A DNA stretch of 64,000 bases from Planctomycetota bacterium (GCA_029250885.1 JAQXEK010000019.1:1-64000); one strand, 5' to 3'. Positions 1 through 9,541 are shown, numbered from the stretch's first letter. A program made the numbers and translations. Notes: generated by a model from the sequence alone, not told the origin.

Positions 1-16
1 CGTAGGATCAGGGGGC

Positions 17-850
17 TCATGCCTTCTTCTCCTCGCGTTGCTTGCGGCGGGCTTCGACGGGATCCTTGCCGAGCACCTGGTCTTCCCCCCAGGCGAAGAC
101 GTCTAGCATGGCGAGTACGTTAAGTAGACCGGCCATACTCGCGAACAGCAGGCCCACGTCCATTAATTCGATCCGACTGGTCACGGCGGGGCGACCGGAG
201 ACCAACTCCGTGAACATGGCGGGCAGGCCCAAGAAGAACTGGCCGGCCCAATAGTAGAAGTGGCGCTCTCGAGAGAGGTTCGTGCCCTCAGCGAAGAAGG
301 TGCCGAGAAAGAAGAGCCCCAAGAGAAGACCAGCAACGATCAACGCGCGCTTCTTGCGGCCCTGGAGGAAGTGTCCAAGGCCCGGGAAGAACCAGGCCGC
401 TCCAACGGCTACGGCCGGAGCCACGGAGACCTTGCCGCGCCTGTCGCCGACCCGGGCGTCCAGGTGGGCGCGCACCATAAAGCAGATGTTCAAGACGCCG
501 GACATAGCCATCAACATCGAGCCTAGGTGCACGGTGTCCAGGTGGATCCGCGGGTAGCCTGGCCCAAAGGCAGTGGTCTTCTTAACAAAGAGCCAGCCGC
601 CCAGGTTGCCCGCTTCGGGCGAGAGCAAGGTCGCAAACCCACTGCGCAGCTCAGCGTCCAGGAACTCCCAGACGCGGCCGTCGCTTAGCAGGTAGCCCAA
701 GCCGAAACACCCCTCGACCACAACAAACGCGATCACACCCAGCACCATCTGACCGAGGTACAGCTGGCCTGCGCCAGGCAAAAACCATCCGAGCAGCGTC
801 GCCACAGCAGCGTTGCCGGGGGGGGATTGGGACTGGGAGGATGTGCTCAT
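17..850 (-). CDS. DUF6677-type multi-pass membrane protein
   Basis: Inner-membrane protein of unknown function, 277 aa, fitting the DUF6677 family common in Planctomycetota. A glycine/proline motif occurs twice, FLPGAGQLYLGQ near residues 23-34 and FFPGLGHFLQGRKK near 154-167, each leading into a hydrophobic segment. Further membrane segments lie near 110-126 and 170-190. The N-terminus is Ser/Gln-rich and the C-terminus strongly charged (REEKKA), probably cytoplasmic. The gene is complete and ends in TGA just inside the window edge. It diverges from the thioesterase at 966, leaving about 115 bp for promoters. The family name is from memory of the motif; function is unknown. Confidence 0.75.
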   Translation of the reverse strand: MSTSSQSQSPPGNAAVATLLGWFLPGAGQLYLGQMVLGVIAFVVVEGCFGLGYLLSDGRVWEFLDAELRSGFATLLSPEAGNLGGWLFVKKTTAFGPGYPRIHLDTVHLGSMLMAMSGVLNICFMVRAHLDARVGDRRGKVSVAPAVAVGAAWFFPGLGHFLQGRKKRALIVAGLLLGLFFLGTFFAEGTNLSRERHFYYWAGQFFLGLPAMFTELVSGRPAVTSRIELMDVGLLFASMAGLLNVLAMLDVFAWGEDQVLGKDPVEARRKQREEKKA

Positions 851-965
851 GGGCGCGGAAGTCGGTTCGCGGCGGGAAGGCTATCAGGATTAGGGGCGGG
901 CTGCATCCCCCTGAGTCCAGAACCGCATACGTTGCCCCTGCCCCTGCCCGCAGTTTTTTGCGAGA

Positions 966-1424
966 ATGCCCCCCATGGACTCTATCCTCAAACAAGGCAC
1001 CTACCACCACTCCCTCCGCGTCCGCTACGGCGAGACGGACCAAATGGGCCGTGTGCACCACGCGAACTATCTCCTGTACATGGAAGAAGCCCGCACCGGC
1101 ATGATGCGGGCCCTCGGTGCAAGCTATGCCCGTATGGAGCGAGAGGGCATCGGGCTGCCTGTTCGCAAGACAGGACTGCGCTATCGGGCTGCTGCCTTCT
1201 ATGAGGAGGAGCTGGTGGTGGAGACGCGAATCGAGGGAGTAAGGGTTGCTTCGGTCACCTTTGCTTATCGGGTCGTGAGGCCGGAGGCCGACGGCGAAGT
1301 GACTTTGATTGCTACGGGGTCGACGGAGCTGGCCTGCATTGCGATGCCTGAGGGGCGGTTGGTGCACTTACCGGGGGAGGTACGTGCTGTTTTCGAGGCG
1401 GCTTTGGGGGCTGCGCGCAGGTAG
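966..1424 (+). CDS. acyl-CoA thioesterase, YbgC/FadM hotdog family
   Basis: Predicted cytoplasmic thioesterase that hydrolyses acyl-CoA or acyl-ACP thioesters. The family signature is clear near the N-terminus: RYGETDQMGRVHHANY at about residues 20-35, with the putative catalytic Asp25 in TDxMG and the HxNY segment that caps the active site. Length (152 aa) is normal for a single hotdog domain. Two starts are possible, ATG at 966 and ATG at 975 (MDSIL); neither has a clear Shine-Dalgarno, and both follow a C-rich run. The gene stands alone between a divergent membrane protein and a convergent zinc-ribbon gene, so the context does not reveal the substrate. Confidence 0.85.
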   Translation: MPPMDSILKQGTYHHSLRVRYGETDQMGRVHHANYLLYMEEARTGMMRALGASYARMEREGIGLPVRKTGLRYRAAAFYEEELVVETRIEGVRVASVTFAYRVVRPEADGEVTLIATGSTELACIAMPEGRLVHLPGEVRAVFEAALGAARR

Positions 1425-1451
1425 TCTGGGCGCTGCGTCAGCACAACGCCC

Positions 1452-1697
1452 TTAGGCTGGCTCGTCCGGCCCGATGTCGTAGATCGGACTCATAAACGTC
1501 AACCCATTGACGTTCCCTCGCTCAACTTCGTTGATCGTAGGGACCTCAGAGCCTGGCCCTGGGAGGATCGGTGGAAGGAAGTCGAGGACGCGGTCTCTGC
1601 AGCTGGGACAGGGAAGACCGTTTTCAAGGCGGTTCAGCTGGGGAGGAGATCCGACGTCTCTTCCGCAGGTGAAGCAGGTGCTATGTTGTTCGCTCAT
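1452..1697 (-). CDS. small zinc-ribbon-like protein
   Basis: Short 81-aa protein with two CxxC pairs, CFTC near residues 8-11 and CPSC near 30-33, spaced as in a zinc ribbon. It continues with an acidic and proline-rich tail (LPPILPGPGSEVP). No catalytic domain is visible, and neither a signal peptide nor a membrane segment, so it is probably cytoplasmic. It converges on the thioesterase with a 27-bp gap and diverges from iscR. I do not recognise the family; such proteins can bind zinc or act in protein-protein contacts, but that is inference. Confidence 0.65.
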   Translation of the reverse strand: MSEQHSTCFTCGRDVGSPPQLNRLENGLPCPSCRDRVLDFLPPILPGPGSEVPTINEVERGNVNGLTFMSPIYDIGPDEPA

Positions 1698-1875
1698 CTT
1701 AGGGTCCCCTATCGGCCTTTGGAGCAGGGAAACTTGATGGTTGACTGGGGCGCAGGACTAGGAATGCGCAGATTGCCAGGGTAGCTCGTAAACCCAAACC
1801 TCACGTTGGCGGAAGATTTTTCAGATTATCGCCCCCATGCGCCTTTAATGGGCTATTTTCCCCTGACAGCAAATA

Positions 1876-1890
1876 GCACCATTTTGGTGC
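1876..1890. promoter_or_regulatory. inverted repeat just upstream of iscR, putative operator
   Basis: Perfect palindrome GCACCA-TTT-TGGTGC ending 6 bp before the iscR ATG. Its position would overlap the transcription start or the ribosome-binding region. Rrf2-family regulators commonly autoregulate, so IscR binding here is a reasonable inference, but the sequence is not the E. coli IscR type 1 or type 2 consensus. No Shine-Dalgarno is visible in the remaining 6 bp. Confidence 0.5.
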
Positions 1891-1896
1891 CCAATC

Positions 1897-2421
1897 ATGT
1901 TTCAGCTCACCAAACGCACAGAATACGGCCTCATAGCCCTTGTCCACCTTGTGGACAGGCCCGGCGTCTTCGTCAGCGCCCGTGAGATCGGAGACGCCTA
2001 CCAGGTTCCACGCCGGCTGCTTGCCGAGGTCCTAAAGGCCCTCTCCAAGGCCGGTCTCCTGCTCTCTCACCGCGGCGCCAACGGTGGCTACCAGCTTGTT
2101 CGCGAGCCGGAGCTGCTCAGCGTGGCCGAGGCCGTGTCCGTGCTCGAGGGCGGTCCGGAGCAGTCGAACTGCTCTCCCGCGCCCAGTCCGACGGACTCGG
2201 TGCTGCCGCTGCTCGACTCGGGCTCCGCCTGCGACATGAGCTCCACCTGCCCCATCAAGACTCCGATCCAGCAGCTGCGCAACAGTATCTGGAGTCTCTT
2301 GCAACAAACCACCCTGCGGGACCTCGCCGCTCCGACTCCACAGTCGGTCAAGGCGAACCCAATCGGTGAACTCTTGGGCGCTGCCCAATCCCTGAACCTC
2401 GACATGAGCCACTCCAACTAG
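1897..2421 (+). CDS. iscR: Rrf2-family regulator, IscR-like
   Basis: Predicted Fe-S-sensing transcription factor controlling the isc operon it heads. The N-terminal winged helix is typical (LTKRTEYGLIALVHL; then HRGANGGYQL near residues 64-73). Three cysteines that could hold a cluster are present: Cys92, Cys112 and Cys118. E. coli IscR uses Cys92, Cys98, Cys104 and His107, so the first gap is longer here (19 residues instead of 5), and the His three residues after the last Cys is replaced by Lys121. The last pair keeps the CX5C spacing. It lies 17 bp upstream of iscS on the same strand. Cluster ligation is therefore likely but non-standard. Confidence 0.88.
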   Translation: MFQLTKRTEYGLIALVHLVDRPGVFVSAREIGDAYQVPRRLLAEVLKALSKAGLLLSHRGANGGYQLVREPELLSVAEAVSVLEGGPEQSNCSPAPSPTDSVLPLLDSGSACDMSSTCPIKTPIQQLRNSIWSLLQQTTLRDLAAPTPQSVKANPIGELLGAAQSLNLDMSHSN

Positions 2422-2438
2422 AGCGGCACCACTTGACC

Positions 2439-3674
<1,236 letters not shown>

Positions 3675-3713
3675 GAACAACCAACCAAAAACACACTAAA
3701 AAGGAATCTAACT

Positions 3714-4091
3714 ATGGCATACAGCGACAAGGTCATTGACCACTACGACAACCCCCGCAACGTGGGTGCACTCGACAAGAAGGCCGACGATGTTGGCACC
3801 GGGCTCGTCGGCGCGCCCGAGTGTGGCGACGTGATGAAGCTGCAGATCCAAGTCGAGGGCGACAAGATCGTCGACGCGAAGTTCAAGACCTTCGGCTGCG
3901 GCTCGGCGATCGCCTCGTCATCTCTGGCCACCGAATGGGTCAAGGGCAAGACCATCGAAGAAGCCCTCAGCATCACGAACTCAGAGATTGTGGAGGAGCT
4001 CAGCCTCCCCCCGGTTAAAATTCACTGCAGTGTGCTGGCCGAAGACGCCATCAAAGCGGCTGTGGCCGACTACAAAACCAAGCAAGGTTAG
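3714..4091 (+). CDS. iscU: Fe-S scaffold protein IscU
   Basis: Scaffold on which [2Fe-2S] clusters are assembled from iron and IscS-derived sulfur. All three ligand cysteines are present: Cys37 in GAPECGD with the adjacent Asp39, Cys62 in TFGCGSA, and Cys105 in KIHCSVLA. The LPPVK motif recognised by the HscA chaperone is intact at residues 98-102, which links it to the hscBA genes downstream. Length 125 aa is typical. A good ribosome-binding site (AAGGA) precedes the start, and the 39-bp gap from iscS is the largest within the operon. Confidence 0.97.
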   Translation: MAYSDKVIDHYDNPRNVGALDKKADDVGTGLVGAPECGDVMKLQIQVEGDKIVDAKFKTFGCGSAIASSSLATEWVKGKTIEEALSITNSEIVEELSLPPVKIHCSVLAEDAIKAAVADYKTKQG

Positions 4092-4100
4092 GAGAAAACT

Positions 4101-4427
4101 ATGATCACGATTACCGAACGCGCGATCTCCGAAGTGCATCGCATTGTTAAGGAGCAGGACCTGCCGGACACCACCGTTTTGCGCGTTGGCGTCAAGGGCG
4201 GCGGCTGCTCGGGTTTCAGTTACACCCTGGGCTTCGACGACACCACCACGGAGATGGACCAGAAATTTGAGTCCAATGGTGCCGTCGTCGTCTGTGACCC
4301 AAAGTCGTTCCTGTACTTGAACGGCAGCGAGGTCGACTTTGAAGAGAGCCTCATGGGGCGCGGCTTTAAGTTCGGCAACCCGAACGCATCAAAGTCCTGT
4401 GGTTGCGGCGAGTCCTTCTCCGTCTAG
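4101..4427 (+). CDS. iscA: Fe-S carrier protein IscA
   Basis: A-type carrier that delivers Fe-S clusters to target proteins. It has the three conserved cysteines, Cys36 in KGGGCSGFSY and Cys100/Cys102 in the C-terminal SCGCGESFSV. Length 108 aa is normal. A strong Shine-Dalgarno (TAGGAG) sits 6 bp before the ATG, and the gene follows iscU by 9 bp, so the two are surely co-transcribed. Confidence 0.95.
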   Translation: MITITERAISEVHRIVKEQDLPDTTVLRVGVKGGGCSGFSYTLGFDDTTTEMDQKFESNGAVVVCDPKSFLYLNGSEVDFEESLMGRGFKFGNPNASKSCGCGESFSV

Positions 4428-4444
4428 CAAACCCCTCTCTTCCC

Positions 4445-5083
4445 ATGGCCGATTGTAGCCACTGCAATGAAGTCCTCGCATCCCCGCTTGCCTGCGGTGG
4501 ATGCGAGTCGATCTTTGCGGCGACCTCAATCTTGTCGCCCTTCGAGATCTTCGGCATGCCGATCTCCGCGCGGATCGATCGCAGCCTGCTGCGCAAGACG
4601 CTGCTGAAGCTGCAGCGGCTCTTGCACCCGGACTTTCACGGCTCGGCAGGCGAAGCGATGGTCGGCATCGCCGAGCACAACACCGCCGAGGTCAACGCCG
4701 CCTTCGAGCTCCTTCGCGATGCGGCCAAGCGCGCCAGCTGGATCGTCGAGCACCTCGGCGGGCCGTCCGAATCCTCGGAAAGACAGATGCCCCAGCCCTT
4801 CCTCATGGAGGTCATGGAGTGGAACGAGACCATGGAGGAGCTCAAAGAAGCGGACGACGCCGACCAGACCAAGGCCGGCATTGACGAGCTCAAGGCCGAG
4901 CTCAACACCCAACGCGCCGAGCTAATCGAGAACACCCTCGACAACGCGGAGACGCAACTCAATCAAGTGGCTGGCGCCACGGACCTCGCGACCATTCGCC
5001 GGGACCTCAATGCCGTCCGCTACATCGACCGAGCCCTTAGCGCCATTGCCGCCATCGAGCTCAACTTAGCCCAAGCACACTAG
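4445..5083 (+). CDS. hscB: HscB co-chaperone with N-terminal tetracysteine motif
   Basis: J-protein that presents IscU to HscA and stimulates its ATPase. The start is ATG 4445; a longer frame from 4403 would overlap iscA and encode no family sequence. The J-domain carries the HPD motif at residues 61-63 (LLHPDFH), followed by a C-terminal helical domain for IscU binding. Unusually, the N-terminus has two CxxC pairs (Cys4/Cys7 and Cys17/Cys20), absent from E. coli HscB but resembling the metal-binding extension of human HSC20. No Shine-Dalgarno is visible; the start follows a pyrimidine-rich run. Confidence 0.9.
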   Translation: MADCSHCNEVLASPLACGGCESIFAATSILSPFEIFGMPISARIDRSLLRKTLLKLQRLLHPDFHGSAGEAMVGIAEHNTAEVNAAFELLRDAAKRASWIVEHLGGPSESSERQMPQPFLMEVMEWNETMEELKEADDADQTKAGIDELKAELNTQRAELIENTLDNAETQLNQVAGATDLATIRRDLNAVRYIDRALSAIAAIELNLAQAH

Positions 5084-5095
5084 CTCGCCCTCCCC

Positions 5096-6991
5096 ATGGC
5101 CTTCCTAGAACTTACTGTCCTCAACAACGAGCCGACACCCGTTGTTGGCATCGACCTTGGCACCACCAACTCTCTGGTGGCGCGTTACCACGAAGGCCGC
5201 CCCGAAATCCTGAAGCCCCCCGGCCACCCCGGCACGGTCCCATCGGCGATCTACTTTGAGGAAGGCGAGGAGCCGCGGGTTGGCAATGAAGCGCGCACCC
5301 ACGCTATCGCGGCTCCTGGCAATGCAATCTTTAGTTTCAAGCGATTCATGGGTCGCGGCCTAGCGGACGTCGCCGAGGACCTAGGTAGTGTTCCGTTTCA
5401 AGCCACTGAAAACGAACACGGCGTCGTGTCCTTCAATGTTCACGGCAAGGGCTACACGCCCCAGGAGCTCTCAGCTCGCGTCCTGCGCCAGGTCGGCGCC
5501 GTCGCCGGCGAGGCCATTGGCAGCCACGCGCCGCTCACAGCGGTCATCACCGTGCCCGCCTACTTCGACGACGCCCAGCGCGCCGCGACCCGCGACGCCG
5601 CTCGCTTGGCCGGGATCGAAGTCGCCCGTATCATCAACGAGCCTACCGCCGCGAGCCTTGCCTATGGCCTGGACCAAAAGGCCCTAAGCGAGGGCAAGGA
5701 AGGCGGTCACACCATCGCCGTCTATGACTTCGGCGGCGGCACCTTCGACGTGTCGATCCTGTCCATCGAAGACGGCGTCTTCCGGGTGCTCGCCACCAAC
5801 GGCGACACCCACCTCGGTGGCGACGACCTGGACCGCGTGTTGGTGAAGTTGGCGATCAGCGAGCTGCAGGGCCAGCTAGACGCAGAGCAACTTGCCTCCC
5901 CTACCGTTCACCAGGCCCTGCGCTTGGCCGCCGAGAAGTGCAAGATCGAGCTGACGAATCAACCCGCCGGTGAGCTTCACGTGAACCTGCCCGAGCACGA
6001 CCTCAACTGGCGCCGGGAGGTCACGCGGGAAGAGTTCGAGTCCCTGTCCAAGTCCGTGATGATGCGCACCTTGGCATGCTGTCGCAGCGCCCTCGCCGAC
6101 GCAGATCTAGTGGCCAGCGATATCCACGAGGTTGTACTTGTCGGCGGTTCTACGCGTATCCCCGCGGTGCGTACCCTCGTCGAGTCCTTCTTCGGCCAGA
6201 AGCCACACACCGAGCTCAACCCCGACGAGGTCGTCGCCCTGGGCGCGGCTGTCCAAGCCCACGTACTTGCTGGCGGAACCCGTGACATTCTCTTGATGGA
6301 TGTCACGCCCCTCTCTCTCGGTATGGAGACCATGGGTGGCGCCACGTCGAAGGTCATCCTGCGCAACGCGCCGATCCCCTGCCAGCACACTGAAGGATTC
6401 ACGACCTACGCCGACAACCAGTCCGGCATCGAGTTCAACATCGTGCAGGGCGAGCGCGAGCTCGCGAAGGACTGCCGCAGCCTGGGTAAGTTCAAGCTTA
6501 CGGGTATTCCCCCGATGCCCGCGGGCATGCCCAAAGTTGCCGTGCGCTTTGCCCTGGATGCCAACGGCATGCTGACCGTGACAGCCAAGGAAGAGACCAC
6601 CGGTAACCGCGCCGAGATCACCGTCGAACCCATGAACAGTCTGACGGACGAGCAGCTCGAGGGCATGCTAATGGAGTCCTTCGAGAACGCGAAAGAAGAC
6701 TTTGACGCCAGCCGCCTGGCCGGCCTAGTGACCGAGCTCGGCACCATGTTGCAGGCTAGCGAGCGCGGTCTGAAGGTGGCCCAGGACCAACTAGATCCCG
6801 AGAGCCTTGCCGACCTGGAAGAGGCCATGGATGCCGCCCGTGAAGCACAGCAGATCTCCGAGCCCGAGCGCGTGAAAGAAGTCGAAGCCGTGCGCGACCT
6901 CTTCGAGCGCGCCACCTTGCCCCTGGCCGCGATCCTGATGGACTCCGTTGCCAAGTCCGCGATGTCGGGCAAGGGCCTGGACGACTTCTAG
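5096..6991 (+). CDS. hscA: Hsp70-family chaperone HscA
   Basis: Specialised Hsp70 that releases clusters from IscU. The nucleotide-binding domain shows [14 protein letters not shown] near residues 16-29, the [10 protein letters not shown] phosphate loop near 215-225, and [13 protein letters not shown] near 347-359. The substrate-binding domain begins at [17 protein letters not shown] near residue 400. Length 631 aa is close to E. coli HscA (616). It follows hscB by 12 bp, again after a pyrimidine-rich leader. It ends the operon; no ferredoxin or iscX gene follows. Its TAG stop overlaps the stop of the convergent gene in a shared CTAG. Confidence 0.95.
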   Translation: MAFLELTVLNNEPTPVVGIDLGTTNSLVARYHEGRPEILKPPGHPGTVPSAIYFEEGEEPRVGNEARTHAIAAPGNAIFSFKRFMGRGLADVAEDLGSVPFQATENEHGVVSFNVHGKGYTPQELSARVLRQVGAVAGEAIGSHAPLTAVITVPAYFDDAQRAATRDAARLAGIEVARIINEPTAASLAYGLDQKALSEGKEGGHTIAVYDFGGGTFDVSILSIEDGVFRVLATNGDTHLGGDDLDRVLVKLAISELQGQLDAEQLASPTVHQALRLAAEKCKIELTNQPAGELHVNLPEHDLNWRREVTREEFESLSKSVMMRTLACCRSALADADLVASDIHEVVLVGGSTRIPAVRTLVESFFGQKPHTELNPDEVVALGAAVQAHVLAGGTRDILLMDVTPLSLGMETMGGATSKVILRNAPIPCQHTEGFTTYADNQSGIEFNIVQGERELAKDCRSLGKFKLTGIPPMPAGMPKVAVRFALDANGMLTVTAKEETTGNRAEITVEPMNSLTDEQLEGMLMESFENAKEDFDASRLAGLVTELGTMLQASERGLKVAQDQLDPESLADLEEAMDAAREAQQISEPERVKEVEAVRDLFERATLPLAAILMDSVAKSAMSGKGLDDF

Positions 6992-7770
6992 CCGCCGATT
7001 ATTGCGAGACCGAGCTTTGCGGTCGGCTCGTCCACGTCCTCGTACTCGAAGTACAAGGCCACATTCGAGCTAACGAAGAAGCGCACTATGCCGAAGCCTC
7101 CCACGGAGTCGTCCCGTAGGGTCTCGCCCCGGATGCCCCCGGTAAGCTCGAGCCAAGAGTTCATGCGGTGCCGCAGGGCAATGTCGGCATCAAAGCCAAA
7201 GACGCTGTGATCGCTGCCAAAGAGCCCCTTGCCCCCATCATGGGAGAGGGAGAAGAAGTTCACGCTGCTCTTGCGGTCGCGTGCCCACTCGAAACCGAGG
7301 CTGGCCACAAAATGGGTCGACCCCGCGAGAGGCACAATGTGCCCGAGCCCCAGGGATAAGCGCCCCACCTCGGCATTCGATGAGGAGCCAAAATCTTCGC
7401 CCTCAAGGACCCCAAAACCCAGGCGCGTGAACAGCTCCGAGGTTACCTTGCGGCTGAGCTCAGCCCCGAGTCCGTAAGCTTCACCGCCGCTCCCATCGGA
7501 CCGCTCGCGGGCCAGGGCCATGCGGAACTCATCGTAGGCCAAGGGCAAGGCGGGCCCCGGGCCGTCCGCCAAGAGCCCCGCGACTAGGGTGGCCGAGGCG
7601 ACCTCTAGCAGGCTCTCGGAAGAGCTGCCGTCTGGCCTAGGGATGGGCTTGGCCGGCTTGCGGACCGAGGGACTTAGCTCGACGGCGCTGAAGCCACCTT
7701 GGAATCCAATCGGGGGCGCGGAACAGGCGAACAGCGGCGAGAGGGCAAGCAGGGCAAAGATCGGGCGCAT
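6988..7770 (-). CDS. predicted outer-membrane beta-barrel lipoprotein
   Basis: 260-aa exported protein of unknown role. The N-terminus is a lipoprotein signal with the lipobox LFAC (Cys16). The remainder has alternating glycine and aromatic strand patterns ([46 protein letters not shown]) and ends in a hydrophobic strand (LGLAIIGG), as expected for a small barrel. It converges on hscA with a 4-bp stop overlap. Its promoter region is shared with the divergent gene at 7938. No family recognised. Confidence 0.65.
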   Translation of the reverse strand: MRPIFALLALSPLFACSAPPIGFQGGFSAVELSPSVRKPAKPIPRPDGSSSESLLEVASATLVAGLLADGPGPALPLAYDEFRMALARERSDGSGGEAYGLGAELSRKVTSELFTRLGFGVLEGEDFGSSSNAEVGRLSLGLGHIVPLAGSTHFVASLGFEWARDRKSSVNFFSLSHDGGKGLFGSDHSVFGFDADIALRHRMNSWLELTGGIRGETLRDDSVGGFGIVRFFVSSNVALYFEYEDVDEPTAKLGLAIIGG

Positions 7771-7861
7771 CTAAAGGACTCTAGTTTAGATGTGGGCCGT
7801 TTGCATCGCGTTTCCTGGCAAGCAGGTCTTGGAAACTTTGACAACCTTCGCAAAGCGCCGT

Positions 7862-7880
7862 ATTGATACTGAGTCTCAAT
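7862..7880. promoter_or_regulatory. 19-bp near-palindrome resembling a Fur box
   Basis: ATTGATACTGAGTCTCAAT is an inverted repeat with one mismatch per arm around a central G. Size, AT-rich flanks and the TGA/TCA core resemble Fur-family operators. It lies 57 bp upstream of the ATG at 7938 and 91 bp from the divergent start at 7770. Iron genes surround it (isc operon, ferritin remnant), which makes iron or redox control plausible, but this is inference. Confidence 0.4.
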
Positions 7881-7937
7881 ATCATAATAGCGTAGACTCT
7901 GAACTCGAAAGAAGAACCACCTCTCCCATTCCGTCTT

Positions 7938-8369
7938 ATGTCTATCCGCAATCTCTGCTGCCAAGAGGCCTCCGCAATCTTCAGCTTCTGTATCGACGCC
8001 AAAGAGCTCATCGAGCTTGGGCTCTCCACACCCGAAGGCAACACGACCCACCTCAGCCGTCTACGAGCCCTAACATTCCTGCGTGGCCTCTGCCGGGACC
8101 AGTGGGCCGTCTCTACACGGCTGACGGACCTGCTCGACATCAAGTACCTCGACACGGTGCTCATCGTCCGGGAGATGGACCAGGTCCAGGTCGACCGTAT
8201 CACCGACAGTTGGTCCCAGTCTCCCCGAGGGGATGCAATCCCCGGCCTAATATGGGCCCTGTGTAGCGACGAGCGCAAGCCCGTCCGCATGGCCGGCCTG
8301 CGCTTGGCTTCGGAGGCAACCTGGCTGGGCTGCCAGCGCCTGGTCAAGGCGCCAAGTACCAGCGCCTAA
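7938..8369 (+). CDS. cysteine-rich hypothetical protein
   Basis: 143-aa protein I do not recognise. It has no signal peptide or clear membrane segment and looks helical. Cysteines occur at CC (residues 7-8) and singly in FSFC, LRGLC, WALC and WLGC, too irregular for a known metal motif. Codon use matches neighbouring real genes, and the antisense frame looks inferior, so I believe the plus-strand call. It sits between a Fur-box-like palindrome and a ferritin pseudogene, so an iron or redox link is possible but unproven. Confidence 0.55.
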   Translation: MSIRNLCCQEASAIFSFCIDAKELIELGLSTPEGNTTHLSRLRALTFLRGLCRDQWAVSTRLTDLLDIKYLDTVLIVREMDQVQVDRITDSWSQSPRGDAIPGLIWALCSDERKPVRMAGLRLASEATWLGCQRLVKAPSTSA

Positions 8370-8535
8370 CCGAAGCCCCCAGGCGCCCACTTGAGCCCGG
8401 TGTCCATCTCCTGTGCGGAACCAGCCCTAGGCTTGCTACCGTAAGGATTGGGGATCCATGATTCCCTTTGGGCTCTAGGCCTGCCCACCCGACCCAATGA
8501 CTAGCCAGGTACACAGGCCATGCCCCGGACCTCAG

Positions 8536-9063
8536 CTACTCGGCCGGAGCAACAGGAGTGGCGTCAGAGGCATTTTCCGCCATCTTGCCTAGCTCTTGGT
8601 CAATCATAAAGAGCCCGGTCCCCTCGGTTCCAATCAAGTGGATCCTATCCAGGATGTGCTTGAAGAGCACCTCCTCCTCGTGCTGCTCGGCCACATACCA
8701 CTGCAGGAAGTTGAAGGTTGAGAAGTCGCCCTCGCTGAATGCCGCCGAAGCCAGCCCGTTGATCGATTTCGTGATCTGCTGCTCGTGGGTATTGGTCGCC
8801 TCGAAGACATCCGCAATGTCCTTATAGTCTTGGCGCGGCTGCTTGATCTCGCCGATCAAGGCCATGCGCCCAGAGGCATTCACGTACTGGAAGAGCCGGT
8901 GCATGTGCCCCATCTCCTCATCCGAATGCTGGCGCAAGAACGCAGTGCACCCAATGAGCCCCTAGGAGTCGCACCAGGAGCTCATTTGGAGGTATCAATT
9001 GGCCGAGTAGTGCTCGAGGTTAATCTGACGGTTGAGGTGGGCGGCTAGAGTCTCGCTGAGCAT
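8536..9063 (-). pseudogene. ftnA: bacterial non-haem ferritin interrupted by two in-frame stops
   Basis: A full-length ferritin frame (175 codons before TAG, like E. coli FtnA) runs without any indel from ATG at 9061-9063. It carries a TGA at codon 23 (8995-8997) and a TAG at codon 34 (8962-8964). Conserved sequence flanks both: HYSAN before TGA, YLQMSSWCDS between them, GLIGCTAFLRQHSDEE after. Diiron ligands equivalent to Glu17, Glu50, His53 and Glu94 are all kept, and the C-terminal part is intact (FLQWYVAEQHEEE). Either this is a recent pseudogene, or a shortened protein starts at a TTG at 8935-8937. Selenocysteine is unlikely, since the TGA position is not a cysteine in the family and a TAG follows. 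Confidence 0.85.
8950..8989 (-). other. long hairpin within the broken ferritin frame
   Basis: In the minus-strand RNA, 8974-8989 pairs with 8950-8965: 13 Watson-Crick pairs, two G-U pairs and one mismatch, with an 8-nt loop. The stem begins 5 nt after the in-frame TGA, and the premature TAG lies inside its 3' arm. The pairing exceeds what coding constraint would be expected to give by chance. Confidence 0.6.
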
Positions 9064-9541
9064 CAATATTCTTGGGGTTAGAGCTGGCAGTAAAGTGATG
9101 AGTCCATGTTCTGGGGGCTAGGGAGAGAAGTATGCCGAACCTGGTCAGGGACCTCTATGCCCCCCCCTGAATCCGGGCTTCGGGGACCGATAGCGGCCCT
9201 CACACTACACAAACAAGAGCATAAAAAAGGTGCTGGTTCGGCCCCCCTCGGCTTCCCCAGCACACTAGGTGAGTCCCGCTGGAACGGGACTCTATGTCCT
9301 TCTCTCGGACACGGAAATCTATACGAGTGGTTTCCATGAGTTAACCAAAGAAACTCGTTTCTAAAGGGTGAATCACTGAAGTACTACGCTTAGTGGCCTG
9401 CAAGGCTACAGAGTCCTAACACCGGTGACTTTCCCTTTTAGGGCTTCGAATCGTTCCACCCCTTGCGGGGGCGTACTGATCGGAGTACAAAGAAGGTGCT
9501 TTCCTTCGCTGCCCCCCCTCAACGCGAACCCCTCCACACTG
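9064..9541. other. 478-bp non-coding stretch with several hairpins
   Basis: No convincing gene lies here; the short frames on both strands lack coding character. Several hairpins are present: GTGCTGG/CCAGCAC (9230-9236 with 9257-9263), GAGTCCCG/CGGGACTC (9271-9278 with 9285-9292), TGTCC/GGACA (9295-9299 with 9307-9311) and CGAGT/ACTCG (9324-9328 with 9353-9357). A GGAAA/TTTCC pairing (9313-9317 with 9331-9335) would compete with the last. This could be the structured leader of the lipoprotein at 9542 or a small RNA; no known family was recognised. Confidence 0.4.

Noticed and set aside
8995-8997. TGA in ferritin as a selenocysteine codon
   Set aside because: The position is not a cysteine in ferritins, and a second stop (TAG, codon 34) follows, so recoding of UGA alone would not restore the protein.
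9137-9149. GAACCTGGTCAGG resembling the SRP RNA domain
   Set aside because: The partner CCGGAAGG and AGCAGC segments of SRP RNA are absent and the flanking stem is imperfect.
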